From: Agriotes lineatus
Taxonomy: Eukaryota > Arthropoda > Insecta > Coleoptera > Elateridae
Direction: 5' to 3'
NCBI GenBank assembly: GCA_940337035.1
Contig: CALNHX010001042.1
Location: 186,001 to 250,000 of the forward strand
DNA length: 64,000 bases
Positions within the stretch are counted from its first letter, which is position 1; every line of letters begins with the position of its first letter. The notes beneath the pieces are model-generated. The model was not told the DNA's origin. It saw only the letters and a list, made by a program, of their open reading frames with translations, and did no database searches. Shown piece by piece: positions 32,501 through 42,110 of the stretch. The position numbers and the translations under genes are program-made.

Positions 32501-32695
32501 CACTTAACCATTTTGTTCTCATATCTGGTTTTGCCGGAAGGCTGGAAATACATTTTAATTAGCAAAAATCAACTTTAAAATTATCTATAGAGGTTAGGTA
32601 ACAGAGGTTGAGTAGAGAAATATTGTTTACCTATGATAAATAGTTTCCTCCCCAGCTTTGCATTGCTTCTTACACACAAAACACTGTGTAACCAT
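29510..32695 (-). pseudogene. THAP domain / P-element-type transposase, five exons
   Basis: Exon 1 is 32631-32695 (MVTQCFVCKKQCKAGEE), exon 2 32316-32541, exon 3 32009-32097, exon 4 31646-31931 and exon 5 31566 down to 29510. All introns are GT-AG and all joins are in phase. Exons 1-2 build a THAP finger: C5-x2-C8, then FKVCSNHF, and DAVPS. Exon 4 has a leucine-rich coiled coil (EEIKKLRGTIKSLESK). Exon 5 has the RNase H-like transposase with FCGLQMDDMAIKQGL, SFTFDGAASNFA, PDACHMIKLDGN and DHLELFFSSVRSRGGNNNNP, as in P and THAP9 transposases. Two lesions kill it: a TGA at 30931-30933 within an otherwise continuous frame (GENM-stop-LLAHVNNFF) and a one-base frameshift near 30100-30130 (QDETHFY into ANSDKVDKTD). 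It would excise and insert the element. Confidence 0.88.
32159..32296. mobile_element. MITE with CACTGAGAAAAAAA ends in intron 2 of the P gene
   Basis: CACTGAGAAAAAAA near 32159 and its inverse (TTTTTTTCTCAGTG) ending at 32296 bound 138 bp, with CGATACT/AGTATCG just inside. It lies wholly within the intron 32098-32315 and does not touch splice sites. Confidence 0.65.
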
Positions 32696-32956
32696 AGTAC
32701 AATAAAAGTGACCACTGTTTTTATGAAAATATAACTATTTACAAACAGAATAATGTTTGTAAATATTGACACGTGCGTTCGAGGCTGCTTACGCGAAGTA
32801 AATTGGCGCGACGGCCCTGTGCTGTGACGTCATTTTCTGTCGGCCAATAGGAGGCCGGCAGGAAAAGGAAAGATAGTTCTTAAACTGTTCTCTTTCTCTT
32901 TCTAACGCAAAGAGTTGCGCAGTCGTCCATTAGCGGTCCATTTCTATATGTCGATG

Positions 32957-33899
32957 GTGTAAACTCGTTTTTTCACTACCTTCTTTGTAAATTATCCTTA
33001 CACTGTCAAGTTTGAGGGATGTAGGCTACATTTACAAAAATTGTTACAGTTTCCATGACAATGTACTTTTATTCCTTAGAGAAGTGAATTACTTACATCC
33101 CGCATGTATTACAACTGATAAGATGCCATGTCTGCCACTTGGTTAACACGAAAGAAATCATTGTTGTTCGTACTATTATCCATTTTTAATCAGAATACAA
33201 GCACAAAGCTCACAATACAGCATTTGCCATAGTATTCACGCATTTCTTCCAAGAATTTTTCACAGTGGGTTTATAACTGCCAAACAAAACGTCACAGCGC
33301 TATACGGCTGCTATAATTTAGCATATGTCATAATTTTACGCCAGGTTATTACTACCATTTACTTTACAAAAGAAAATATTGGTAGTGAAAAAAAATTATG
33401 TACTTTACACAGATGTAGGAAGATTTACACTACCTCGAAACCTTGCTACCTTCGTTCGTTTTGCTCACTCAGGCATCAAACGTCCTCGGTAGTGTAAATC
33501 TTACCTACATCCCTTGTAAAGTAATATACTATTTATCTGATCACGTGCTTTTTAATGATAACATAATGAGCGCCAGTTTAAATGGCATGCTGACATACTA
33601 TAATGAAATCATGACAGTACTTTAATGAAACCATTATGGTACTCTCACAAATGCTTTACGCTTTACTAACGTTACTAACAGAGCATTGTTTTCGTTTAAA
33701 ATTTTGTATCCAACACCTCCTTACTATTGTGGCATAATTATGCCGCTTGCAGTTGAATTATAAAGGTCATAACACACATGTAACTTGCAAGTACCTTAAC
33801 TCACTCCCGTGTCTTTGTCACTGACTTTTCACAGCTGTCAGCATTTTTTTTTGGTATAGTTGTTAGATAAAATTTTGTATGGCACGAGTGTGCTATTAC
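32957..33899. other. No gene; one palindrome
   Basis: An inverted repeat at about 33399-33532 mirrors GATTTACACTACC and TACTTTACA, with a CTTCGTTCGTTTTGCTCACT loop. It is of the same CG-loop style as those at 16.7-17.3 kb. The rest is unremarkable AT-rich sequence. Confidence 0.5.
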
Positions 33900-34490
33900 A
33901 AAGAGTTCACTCCAGTAAAGACCCTACTTGGACTGGTAACCTCGAGGGCTCAACTTTTATCTCATAAATTATTTGAAATATTAACACACCTGTGCCATAG
34001 ATAACTATTTGGAAATTTTTATATTCAATGAATTTATTAACGTTTACCAGCTGATAACATTTTGTAGACGAGGCAGCAGCATCTGGCGTCGGTGTGACTA
34101 GTTGGTTTTTCTTTAACAATTTTGATTTTCTTTCGATAATCCAATGCATTTGCGTAAATTTTTTCTAGCTGTTTTATTTTAGCAAAAATGTAGTTAAGCC
34201 ATGTTAAAATTTTGTTCAAATAAAGATGTAGTTATTTGGCCACGTCTACTGGCTGTGTTTGATTTCCATTCAGTGTACTATCAGGATGATATTCTTTCTT
34301 CGAGGTGGAAGTGGCATAAGCCGATTTGCTTTCATTAAATTTTATTGTCCACCTTTTTAACCGGTTTAGGTTCCCGTGATCGTTGAATTGATTTCTGGTA
34401 GATGTGCTATTTATAGTGAGTATAATGTGGGCCACACAACACTACCCTGTGGTACTCCACCTTGGACAAGGTATAGTTCAGTGTAAGCTT
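33900..34490 (-). pseudogene. Jockey-like LINE reverse-transcriptase fragment
   Basis: The minus strand reads EAYTELYLVQGGVPQGSV (about 34440-34490), NRLKRWTIKFNESKSAYATS (about 34320-34370), LNKILTWLNYIFAKIKQLEK (about 34160-34215) and IERKSKLLKKNQLVT (about 34100-34140). These are the GVPQGS motif and the thumb region of a jockey-clade RT. Multiple frameshifts; truncated at both sides. Confidence 0.7.
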
Positions 34491-34891
34491 CTTGGTATTT
34501 TAATTGAAATGTCGTGTTAGTAAAGTATACTTTCAGAAAGAAGTAAAGTGAATGCTAAATTGAATATTGGAGTTTATATAAAAATACCAGAGCTATATTT
34601 TATCAAATTCTTGATGCCAATGAAGACATCGGAGTAGTAGTGTTTCCCTTCCATATATTGTTGATTTTTTATCAGCGCTATGCATTTAATCAGTTATGAT
34701 GAGTGTTGGTCGTGTCATGTACTTTACAGGGTTTTCTGATTGCTTTTCACCATTTATCAAATGCATTTCCCCACTTATCGAATGAGATTCACATTTGTCA
34801 AATGTATTTCACCTTTTATCAAACAAGTTCCCTTTGTATCAAAACAATTTCCATTTGTGTCAGTTGAGTTTCCCTTCAACATCTGTCAAAG

Positions 34892-35370
34892 ATGGAACGT
34901 GCAAGAAGAGAAAACAGCAAGACAAGCAATGAGGTGCGTGGGTTAACTATTAATTCACTGAATCACGGACTGTCTTCTTGTGCTGTGGGAAACGGTTTAA
35001 CGTCAAACCGAACACAGTGAGAAAAATGTATGCAAAACATTTAGAAACTGGGCAGATAAATAAACTATCAGCAGGCCATCGAAAGCAAATATTAACGGCT
35101 GCTTAAAAAACCTATTTGATGTTGGATCGATCAAGATTGCACATTAACACTTCAAGTCGTATGACAAAAATATTTAACTGATTGGCCAGGTTTTCGAGTT
35201 TCGATTTCCACAATTAACTGGGCACTGAAGGAGTTTCACTATTCCATGAAACGAATACCTTACGTACCAGAAAGAAGAAATAAGCCAGATCTGATACAAA
35301 ATCGCTTTGAGTATGCTATACATTATAACAGGATGATGCACATGAGAGAACACAATTTTTTTATGAATGA
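34892..35370 (+). pseudogene. Tc1/IS630-type transposase remnant
   Basis: With frame changes the plus strand reads MERARRENSKTSNEVRGLT, a helix-turn-helix-like stretch, VRKMYAKHLETGQINKLSAG, STINWALKEFHYSMKRIPYV, PERRNKPDLIQNRFEYA and REHNFFFMNE. This follows the Tc1/IS630 plan (HTH, linker, first catalytic region). It ends where the long-TIR element begins. Several stops; inactive. Confidence 0.6.
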
Positions 35371-35874
35371 ATGAGAGAAAGTGTGCTTTTTATTTTTTCA
35401 ATTGTTATTAACAAACAATTGTTTTTTAATATACTCTTAATTAAAAAATGTGTAACTATTTTATTTATTTAAACAATTTCCTGAAATTTGATAACATAAG
35501 GTTTTTGGGGTCGCAGATTACGAATCTGGCCTCAAAATGGGTCTAAAAACAAAATGGCGTCGAAGGTCTAATTTTTTATTTTATTTTATTTTTTTATTTG
35601 TATTAGATGTCTGGGGGTTTTTGGGGTCGCGGATTACGAATTTGACCTTAAAACTCAACTAAAATAAAAAAAGCCGACCGAAATGGCGGAAAGGGGTCAT
35701 TTTTTTTTAAATTTCTGATACCTATACCTAAGGCTTTTTTGGGTCGATCATCCCAAATGGTGTCTGAAAAATGGTGGAAACAAATGATAGAAGAGTTAAA
35801 TGAGTATTAGAGATATTATATTTTAATTCATTTATTAAAATTAACTCAAGATACATTTAAGAACAAGAAAAAAA

Positions 35875-36195
35875 TTATTTAGCTTTAGTTTCTTTTTCCT
35901 CTACTTCTTCCATTGACACTGCCGGTCGTGAATTAAGGCAACTATTTCCGCCACATTCACAGCAAGCCGCCGAGCCTAAAGGTCACTTTTCCTACACCCA
36001 CAAGCTGGCCCGCAACTAGTTTTGTAGTTGCAAAAAAAATAAAGATGTTTTGTGGAGCTGGTTCTTGTGTCATTAGGATTGGAAAACACTTTCCTGTATC
36101 ATATTTCGAACCCCAATCTTCCCTTGAAATATCTTGGTTTTCCAGCCACAACTGTGTTTGCAAATACAAGCGTTTTAAATGTTGTTCTGCATCCA
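35875..36195 (-). pseudogene. Cys-rich TE protein C-terminus, same family as 845-1900
   Basis: The minus strand reads MDAEQHLKRLYLQTQLWLEN, SREDWGSKYDTGKCFPILMT, QEPAPQNIF. After a frameshift in a T-run it continues FCNYKTSCGPACGCRKSDL, then, after another shift, SAACCECGGNSCLNSRP and an acidic end. The order 'AEQ-H-YxQxQ-WL', 'PAP', CxCKxxC-CxCR-CxxxCxxCxGxxCxN matches the tail of the protein in element 1. The nuclease-like N-terminal half is not visible here. Confidence 0.6.
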
Positions 36196-36599
36196 TCGTA
36201 GGGCATAATGATGCTAAATTAACGCTAATTTTTTTAGTAGACGCCTTAATAAAAGAACAAACCTAAGATTCAAAATGGTTTTATTTAAAAAATATATGTA
36301 TTGTATTGTCTGTAACCTCATTTAATTTGCGGTATATAAATAATAAAACACTTTCAATCAATTAAACATTCCTGTAAAAGTTTAATCAGTTACCTTTCTT
36401 TGCACCATACATTTCAAGCATACATTTTATACCAACATTTTTTTATCTAAATTTTTGCAGTCTCTTGTAAATCACTGCTATTTTCAAATATTTTGGCAAA
36501 TTTATTCTTTCCTGAACATGGCCATTGCTTCATTTACCAGGACTTATCCGTGTGGATCTTTAATAAGGTCATCCTTATATGTCTTCAATATATTAAACT

Positions 36600-37100
36600 A
36601 GATTCAAAAGCGATGATCTGCACCTTGACACCAAAACTCGAATGCCAAGATGCTACATTTTTCCCATCTTGCTCTATTGGGTCGAGTCCTGGACATTTAA
36701 CGAAACAATCACAAAAAAAATCGATGCCTTTGAAATGTGGCTATACCGGAGAATATTGCGGATATTATGGAAAGACCGTGTAATAAATATTAAAGTTCTG
36801 GAGAGAATGAAAAAGAAAGTAAAGAGATCATGGACAACATCAAAATACGCAAACTCCAATACCTCGGACATATAATGAGGAATGAGAATAAGTACACCCT
36901 ACTACAATCTATTATACAAAGTAAGATATATGGCAAACGTGGACCAGAACGCAGAAGAGTATTTTGGTTGCAAAACCTAAGGGCGTGGTATGGGAAATCA
37001 TCCAATGAGTTATCTAGAATTGCACTCAATAAAGTGAAGATAACCGTGTTGATTGCAAACATACGAAATCGGATAAGCACCTGAACAACAAGAAGAAGAA
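36600..37100 (+). pseudogene. RTE-like LINE 3' fragment
   Basis: Forward frames read ILLYWVESWTFNETITKK, DAFEMWLYRRILRILWKDR and, after a shift, DNIKIRKLQYLGHIMRNENK, KIYGKRGPERRRVFWLQNLR and KVKITVLIANIRNR, then an AAGAAGAAGAAGA tail at 37090-37103. This is the post-RT region of a LINE common in insects, 5'-truncated and inserted inside the long-TIR element. Confidence 0.75.
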
Positions 37101-38766
37101 GATTCTTTCTTCTGTTAAAACATGCCGAAGTTGTGTTACATACAGTTAAAGCATGTACAGAAAGAACATGCTCACTACAATTGGGATGCGCAAATTGCAG
37201 GCTTTTAGAAGAAGATATTTTTTTATTTTCTTTATTTTTGGCAGGTTTAAAAAATATATATCTTTATCAGGGGAAACTAAAGCTGTAGTAAAGTAATAGG
37301 TCTATATTTTCTGATACTACGACTATGTTTTTATTTGATGCATTGAGAGTTGTTGTAACTATTAACCGATCAGCATCACTTTCAGCTTGAGAGCAGGGAT
37401 ATTATTTGCAGCTAAAGTCTCTTTTGAAAAATCAATAAAACGACATGAAAGACATTTGCAGAATTTTTTCTTGATACAACTTTAAAAACCTGTCTCTTTC
37501 ATATCGAATATCTCGTGCAGTTGCTTTTTTCCATAATTACGTACAATAAAATTAATATATCTAAAATTGCACCATACTGTTGAACAAGTTGCCATTTGAT
37601 TATATGTAATAACATTCCTCCGTCCGTCACAAACAGAAAAATCTATTAATTCAGTAATATATTTTCGAAATTCTACAAAGAGGTTTTAGAAAACACATTG
37701 TTAGGCGTTGGAATTTATACGTATGTATTCGTACGTTATATTTAAATCTATTTAATCTATTTAAATTTGAGTTAATTTAACAATTTAGAATTTTATTTGT
37801 ATATAATGTTTATTAAATAATAATAATAATAATCGTACAGAATAAAAATTAACCTTTTAATGCTATATTTATAATTACTGAGTAATTCAGAAATAAAGCT
37901 ATTTTGTCGCTTTAAAGACGTTATTTTTAATTTTTGATAATTTTTAACATAAAATTTGAGATCAGCGACCCAAAAAACCCTATACAGATAAGAAATAAAA
38001 TTCGAATAAAAAAAATACGTTTTTTCACCATCTTCGATCCGCCATTTTGTGTTTTAGTTGAGTTTTAATGTCAAATTCGTAATCAGCGACTCCAAAAACC
38101 CCTAGACATAAAATAATAAAATAAAAAATTAGACCCTTGACGCTATTTTGTAGACGCCACTTTTGTTTTTAGACCAACTTTGAGGCCAGATTCGTAATCT
38201 GTGAACCCCAAAATCTTATGTTATCAAATGTCAGGCAATGGTTTAAATAAATAAAGAAGTTATAATATTTATAAATTAAGAATATATTAAAAAACACTTA
38301 TTTGTTAATAACAATTGAAAAAATAAAAAGCACACCTTCTCACCTATGGGGAACTTTTCTATAAACTTTTTCCGAAATAATAAAAAAAAATTTCAAAATC
38401 GGTTTTGAGTCAACGAAGTTAGAACTTTTTTCCTTTAGTAAATGGACTAAATTTGCAGTTCAAGACTACTCAAGGGTATCTTCTGGTAGATCTGTTAGAA
38501 ATACACCACTCATTTACGGAAAGCTCAGAAAAGAGGTCAGAATTATTCTATTACAGCAGCAATCAATATAAATTAATTATATTTACATAAATAAATATAG
38601 TTTAGTTCGATTGAAAAAGGGAAACGCATTTGATACGTTGTGAAACTGTTTTGACAAAAGGGAAATACATTTGATATAACTTTGACAGGTGTTGACAAAT
38701 AGGAATTACATTTGACAAATAGTGAAACACAATTGATACATGGTAAAAAGCAATCGGAAAACTCTG

Positions 38767-39105
38767 TATATAAGTATGGAGAAGATACTGTGTTGCGTCT
38801 CTTGAATTTATACCTGGCTTACCAATTACTATTACTACTGTCTAATGACAGGGAAAATATTAGATTATCAGAATGCTTCAAATATTTCTTGAAGTATTTT
38901 ACCAGCTATGAGGTAGTAACCGAGAGCCGATTTAGCATCGGTTTTACTGTTTCTGTCTCACTTATGTTTATTTTTTATATTATATTATATTATATTCTAT
39001 ATTTTCATGTCTATTCTACTCTTTCGTAGTAGTGTTTGATGCTCTGTCTGATTATTACTGTAATACCTACATTCTTCGTTTCGTCTGGGTTGTTAGTGCC
39101 ATATA
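38767..39105. other. No gene recognised
   Basis: A 105-codon ORF starting inside the Tc1 end runs here, but its composition (ILYYILYYILYF) is low complexity and no motif is seen. Confidence 0.4.
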
Positions 39106-39495
39106 CAGGCTGTTTAAAAATTGCACAGCATTATTCTAGGTGAAAATAAACAGAATAGTTCCTGTAAATATTCATCTGAAACTGTGTCTCAAGGGAGCTA
39201 CAACCCCGAGAACCCGAGAAGAGTAGCGGAAAAACGTATTGCTATGAGTATATATGATAACAGTTCTGAATTACCGCTCTCAAAGATTTCAAACACGAAC
39301 ACATGTTTTATATACAAATTGTAAGCTTTTCTAATTGATAAAAAATTCTACTGTAAAAGGGAACTATAGGAAACATTCCTCTCTGCATAAACTGTAGCTC
39401 CCTTTAGACGCAATCCGGACCAATGCTCATTCGTATTTATTTTCACCTCAAGCACACGCCTTCGGGATAGTGCCGTGCAATTTTGAAACATCCTG
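39106..39495. mobile_element. MITE with CAGGCTGTTTAAAAATTGCA ends
   Basis: The left end CAGGCTGTTTAAAAATTGCA pairs with the inverse of the right end (CAGGATGTTTCAAAATTGCA). Similarity continues through GAGGTGAAAATAAA and a GGGAGCTAC word deeper inside. TA precedes the left end but the right flank is TG, so the duplication is uncertain. No coding. Probably mariner-related. Confidence 0.6.
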
Positions 39496-39643
39496 TGCAT
39501 TATAGTTTGATAGTTTTATATGGCTTCTATTAGTTAAGTGAGTTTCTGCTATTAGGAGAACCTCTAGGTCTAAGATTTTTATAAATACGTAACTTTATTA
39601 TTTTTCCTCTGAAAATCTTCATGCCTTTGTTCTATTCCAATAC

Positions 39644-39651
39644 TTCTCGGG
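39644..39651. repeat. Target-site duplication, left copy (TTCTCGGG)
   Basis: TTCTCGGG at 39644-39651 recurs exactly at 41095-41102, outside the two TAGRGATGGGCGCGTGA ends. Confidence 0.88.
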
Positions 39652-41094
39652 TAGAGATGGGCGCGTGAGTGAATTTTCGCTCACGTCACGCACGTTTCAC
39701 GCTTGCTTTAAACAGTCACGTTCACGCACGTTTCACGCTTGCTTTAAAGAGTCACGTTCACGCACGTTCACGCTCACGCTCACTCACGTTCACGGCGTGA
39801 CACGCCACTCACGACGTGACACGCAGCTTTTATTTCAAAATTTAAATTCAGATAGAACAGAATGTTCAAATTTAAAACCAATGAAAAAACCCTAAAGAGA
39901 ACTAAAAATATGTTTTGCACCTGACATAATTTACGTGATATGTTGCAATCAGAATAGTTGACATAAAAAGAAAAAAATGAAAATTGACAACATTAACTTC
40001 GACAATGGATAAATACTGATTTCTCGCAAATATATTTCTTGCAGCTGTCTTCAAAGACATTACTTTTAATACTAAAAGCTGTCATTGGAATTGACGTTTC
40101 CCTTATTGGTATGAGTACAGAAGGTATATGTTGCTAGGCAACACTTTTAATTCGTTGGTTTGAAAGTACTTTTACGTACAAGGATCAACATTTTCAGCGT
40201 TGAAGCGAGTATACAAAAAAACATTACTTTTATTAGAATAAGTTCATCTACACAAGTACACAATAAATTGCTTAAAAAATATCATCTACACATATACACA
40301 ATACATTTTTGGTTTAATAATAAAACGTAATTAACAGTTTCAGCGTTAGCCGAGTATAAAAAACAAACCATTACTTGTATTAGAATAATAAGTTCATCTA
40401 CACATCTACACATTAAAATGTTGATTTAAAAGTAATATGTAATCAACATTTTCAGCGTTACGTCGAATTCTGCGCTCTTCTAACATTCGCCCAGCTGTAG
40501 AAAATACTCTTTGGCTTGTAGCGGAACTTGCCGGTATGTTTAAAATTTCTCAAGTGTTTTTAACAGTGGCGTATTTACACTGTTTTTCCAAAATCCTAAA
40601 ATGTCAACCGAATTTTAATTTAACATACTAATTTAGTTTTGTTTCGACGTCATCCTAATTACATGTGTCATCGTCAGAGCTATCTCTAAGTGTATAAAGA
40701 TAAGAATCTGATGCTGATGTACCAGTTTTGAGTCGTTTGCTATGTATTTCATCATTATCATCTATAGTTTTATTTGCATTATAATCTTCTCTTTTATGTG
40801 AAGGTGTAAACTTTAAAGATTTATAATTAGGGTCCAAAAATAAAGCCACATAATGTAACTTGTTTGGCACAATTTGTGATTTAATGAATTTAAAAGTTGC
40901 TGCACCCTGCAGTTTTTTATTCGTTACTAAATATTTAACGTGAAATTAACGTGAAACGTGAATCACGCCTTGGAAATTTTCACTCACGTTCACTCACGTT
41001 CACGTCACAATTTTCAAATATTAGTCACGTTCACGACGTGACACGCCGTTACACGACGTGACACGACTCTTTTCACGTCACGCGCCCATCCCTA
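39652..41094 (-). mobile_element. Deleted hAT transposon, 1443 bp, TSD TTCTCGGG
   Basis: Ends TAGAGATGGGCGCGTGA and TAGGGATGGGCGCGTGA (inverted) with an exact 8-bp duplication. Both subterminal regions are packed with CACGTTCACG-type words (39675-39825 and 40975-41085), which are likely transposase-binding arrays. Only the C-terminal part of the transposase remains. Confidence 0.92.
40440..40900 (-). pseudogene. hAT transposase C-terminal fragment
   Basis: The minus strand reads NKLHYVALFLDPNYKSLKF (about 40830), an Asp/Ser-rich spacer, then (after stops) LNIPASSATSQRVFSTAGR, MLEERRIRRNAEN and VDYILLLNQHF (about 40440-40540). This is the hAT dimerisation segment, of ZBED-like type. The DDE core and BED finger are absent. 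Confidence 0.8.
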
Positions 41095-41109
41095 TTCTCG
41101 GGTCAGCTT

Positions 41110-42110
41110 GGTTTTATATTTTCGCTTGCCATTTTTCGTACTGTTTTGTTTAATTTCGTATATTCGACTGTGTTTCTTACCTTCTTGTAGAAAACATTCG
41201 CTTTTCCGTTTTTTTTGTTTTGTCACTCAGTTCTCCAGTTTACGGAAACTTCTTTATTGCAGAGTCCGACAGTATATTTACTATACCTTTATTTATTCTA
41301 TTTATGTCGTTTTTAGCTGTAGTGGGTTTGTTTCTTTATGTAACTCTCATATTCTTCAGCTTGTTTCGTCACTATTTCACAGTCGATTTGTTTATATGCT
41401 GTGATATTCATCTCTTTATACTTCTCTATCATTTGGTTTATATGTACAGTGCCTCTCACCAGTTGATGATCACTTTCTGTGTTAAACCTATTTAATACTT
41501 CTACATGCCGTAATATGTTTATGGTTCGTTGGGATAAGGTCAGTTTGGTTTCTGGTTTGCCCATTTGGGCTACTCCACGTCCATTTTCTGTTTCTTTAAA
41601 TATTATGTACCAACATTATAAAGTTTTTCCTGCTCCAAAAAATTTACCATCATTGCCCCTCTTTAATTTATATCCCCAAGTCCACGTGTCTCTATGCGTT
41701 TCTCTGACTCTTCTTTCCGATTTCTAACTTTACATTTAAAGTCTCTTATTACTAACACGTGCTGTGTTTTTGTTGCGATAGACGTTCTGTTACTTCCTCA
41801 CAAAATTTTAAAATTCATCGTTTTCGTAGGTACTTGTAGGGGCATAGACTTGGATAATTTTAAGCGTTGTCAAGTGATTTTTTATAGTTTACGTAACACT
41901 GTCGGGCATGGCTTTTATGATCGCTATATAAGTTTCCATTTTTTTTTTGTATCATTATTCCTACACCTCCTTCACTGGCGTTTTCTTTGTCTTTGTTAAC
42001 TAATATATCTTCAAATTTTAATTTCGGACATTGTTCGCCTCTCTTTCTTGTTTCGTTTATACCCGGGAGAGGCAAGAGTTTACGAATAAAAGCGTACAAT
42101 ATCAGTTCTT
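41110..42110 (-). pseudogene. RTE-like LINE endonuclease fragment
   Basis: Minus-strand frames give SEGGVGIMIQKK (about 41950), IIQVYAPTSTYENDEF (about 41800), a GYKLKRGNDGKF stretch, GKPETKLTLSQRTINILRHV and NTESDHQLVRGTVHI (about 41430-41480). VYAPT and SDH are APE-type endonuclease landmarks, so this is the 5' coding part of a LINE; the RT is absent. Many frameshifts. Confidence 0.65.

Larger units (their letters stand above)
28031..32956 (-). mobile_element. P-superfamily transposon with 26-bp TIRs
   Basis: CATCGACATATAGAAATGGA and six further bases (28031-28056) recur exactly inverted at 32931-32956. Subterminal similarity continues loosely (a GACTGCGCAA-like word, and TGACGTCACAG at about 28273 against 32830). 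Ends starting with CA and a THAP-type transposase gene identify the P superfamily. The length, 4926 bp, includes the five-exon gene and one MITE in an intron. The flanking octamers (CATTATTA left, GTGTAAAC right) do not match, so the original duplication is lost or the boundary has been rearranged. Confidence 0.85.
35375..38341 (-). mobile_element. Long-TIR DNA element 2 (arms of about 360 bp)
   Basis: GAGAAAGTGTGCTTTTTATT (35375 onward) and its inverse (to 38341) extend about 360 bp, with scattered differences. Inside each arm the block GGTTTTTGGGGTCGCAGATT with ACGAATCTGGCCT recurs two or three times. The interior holds a Cys-rich protein remnant (minus) and an RTE fragment (plus, a later insertion). 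There is no clear target duplication. Shares plan and protein family with 185-2158, although the arm sequences differ. Confidence 0.75.
34727..38766 (+). mobile_element. Tc1/mariner-type element interrupted by a long-TIR element
   Basis: Ends CAGGGTTTTCTGATTGCTTT (34727) and CAGAGTTTTCCGATTGCTTT (inverted, to 38766) are flanked by TA (34725-34726, 38767-38768). Behind each end lie about six imperfect 20-bp units of the type TTTATCAAATGCATTTCCC, probably transposase-binding iterons. A transposase remnant is at 34892-35370. The interior 35375-38341 is a second element. Confidence 0.75.

Noticed and set aside
28031..32956. 8-bp target duplication for the second P-type element
   Set aside because: Flanking octamers CATTATTA and GTGTAAAC differ; no shift of the boundary by a few bases makes them match.
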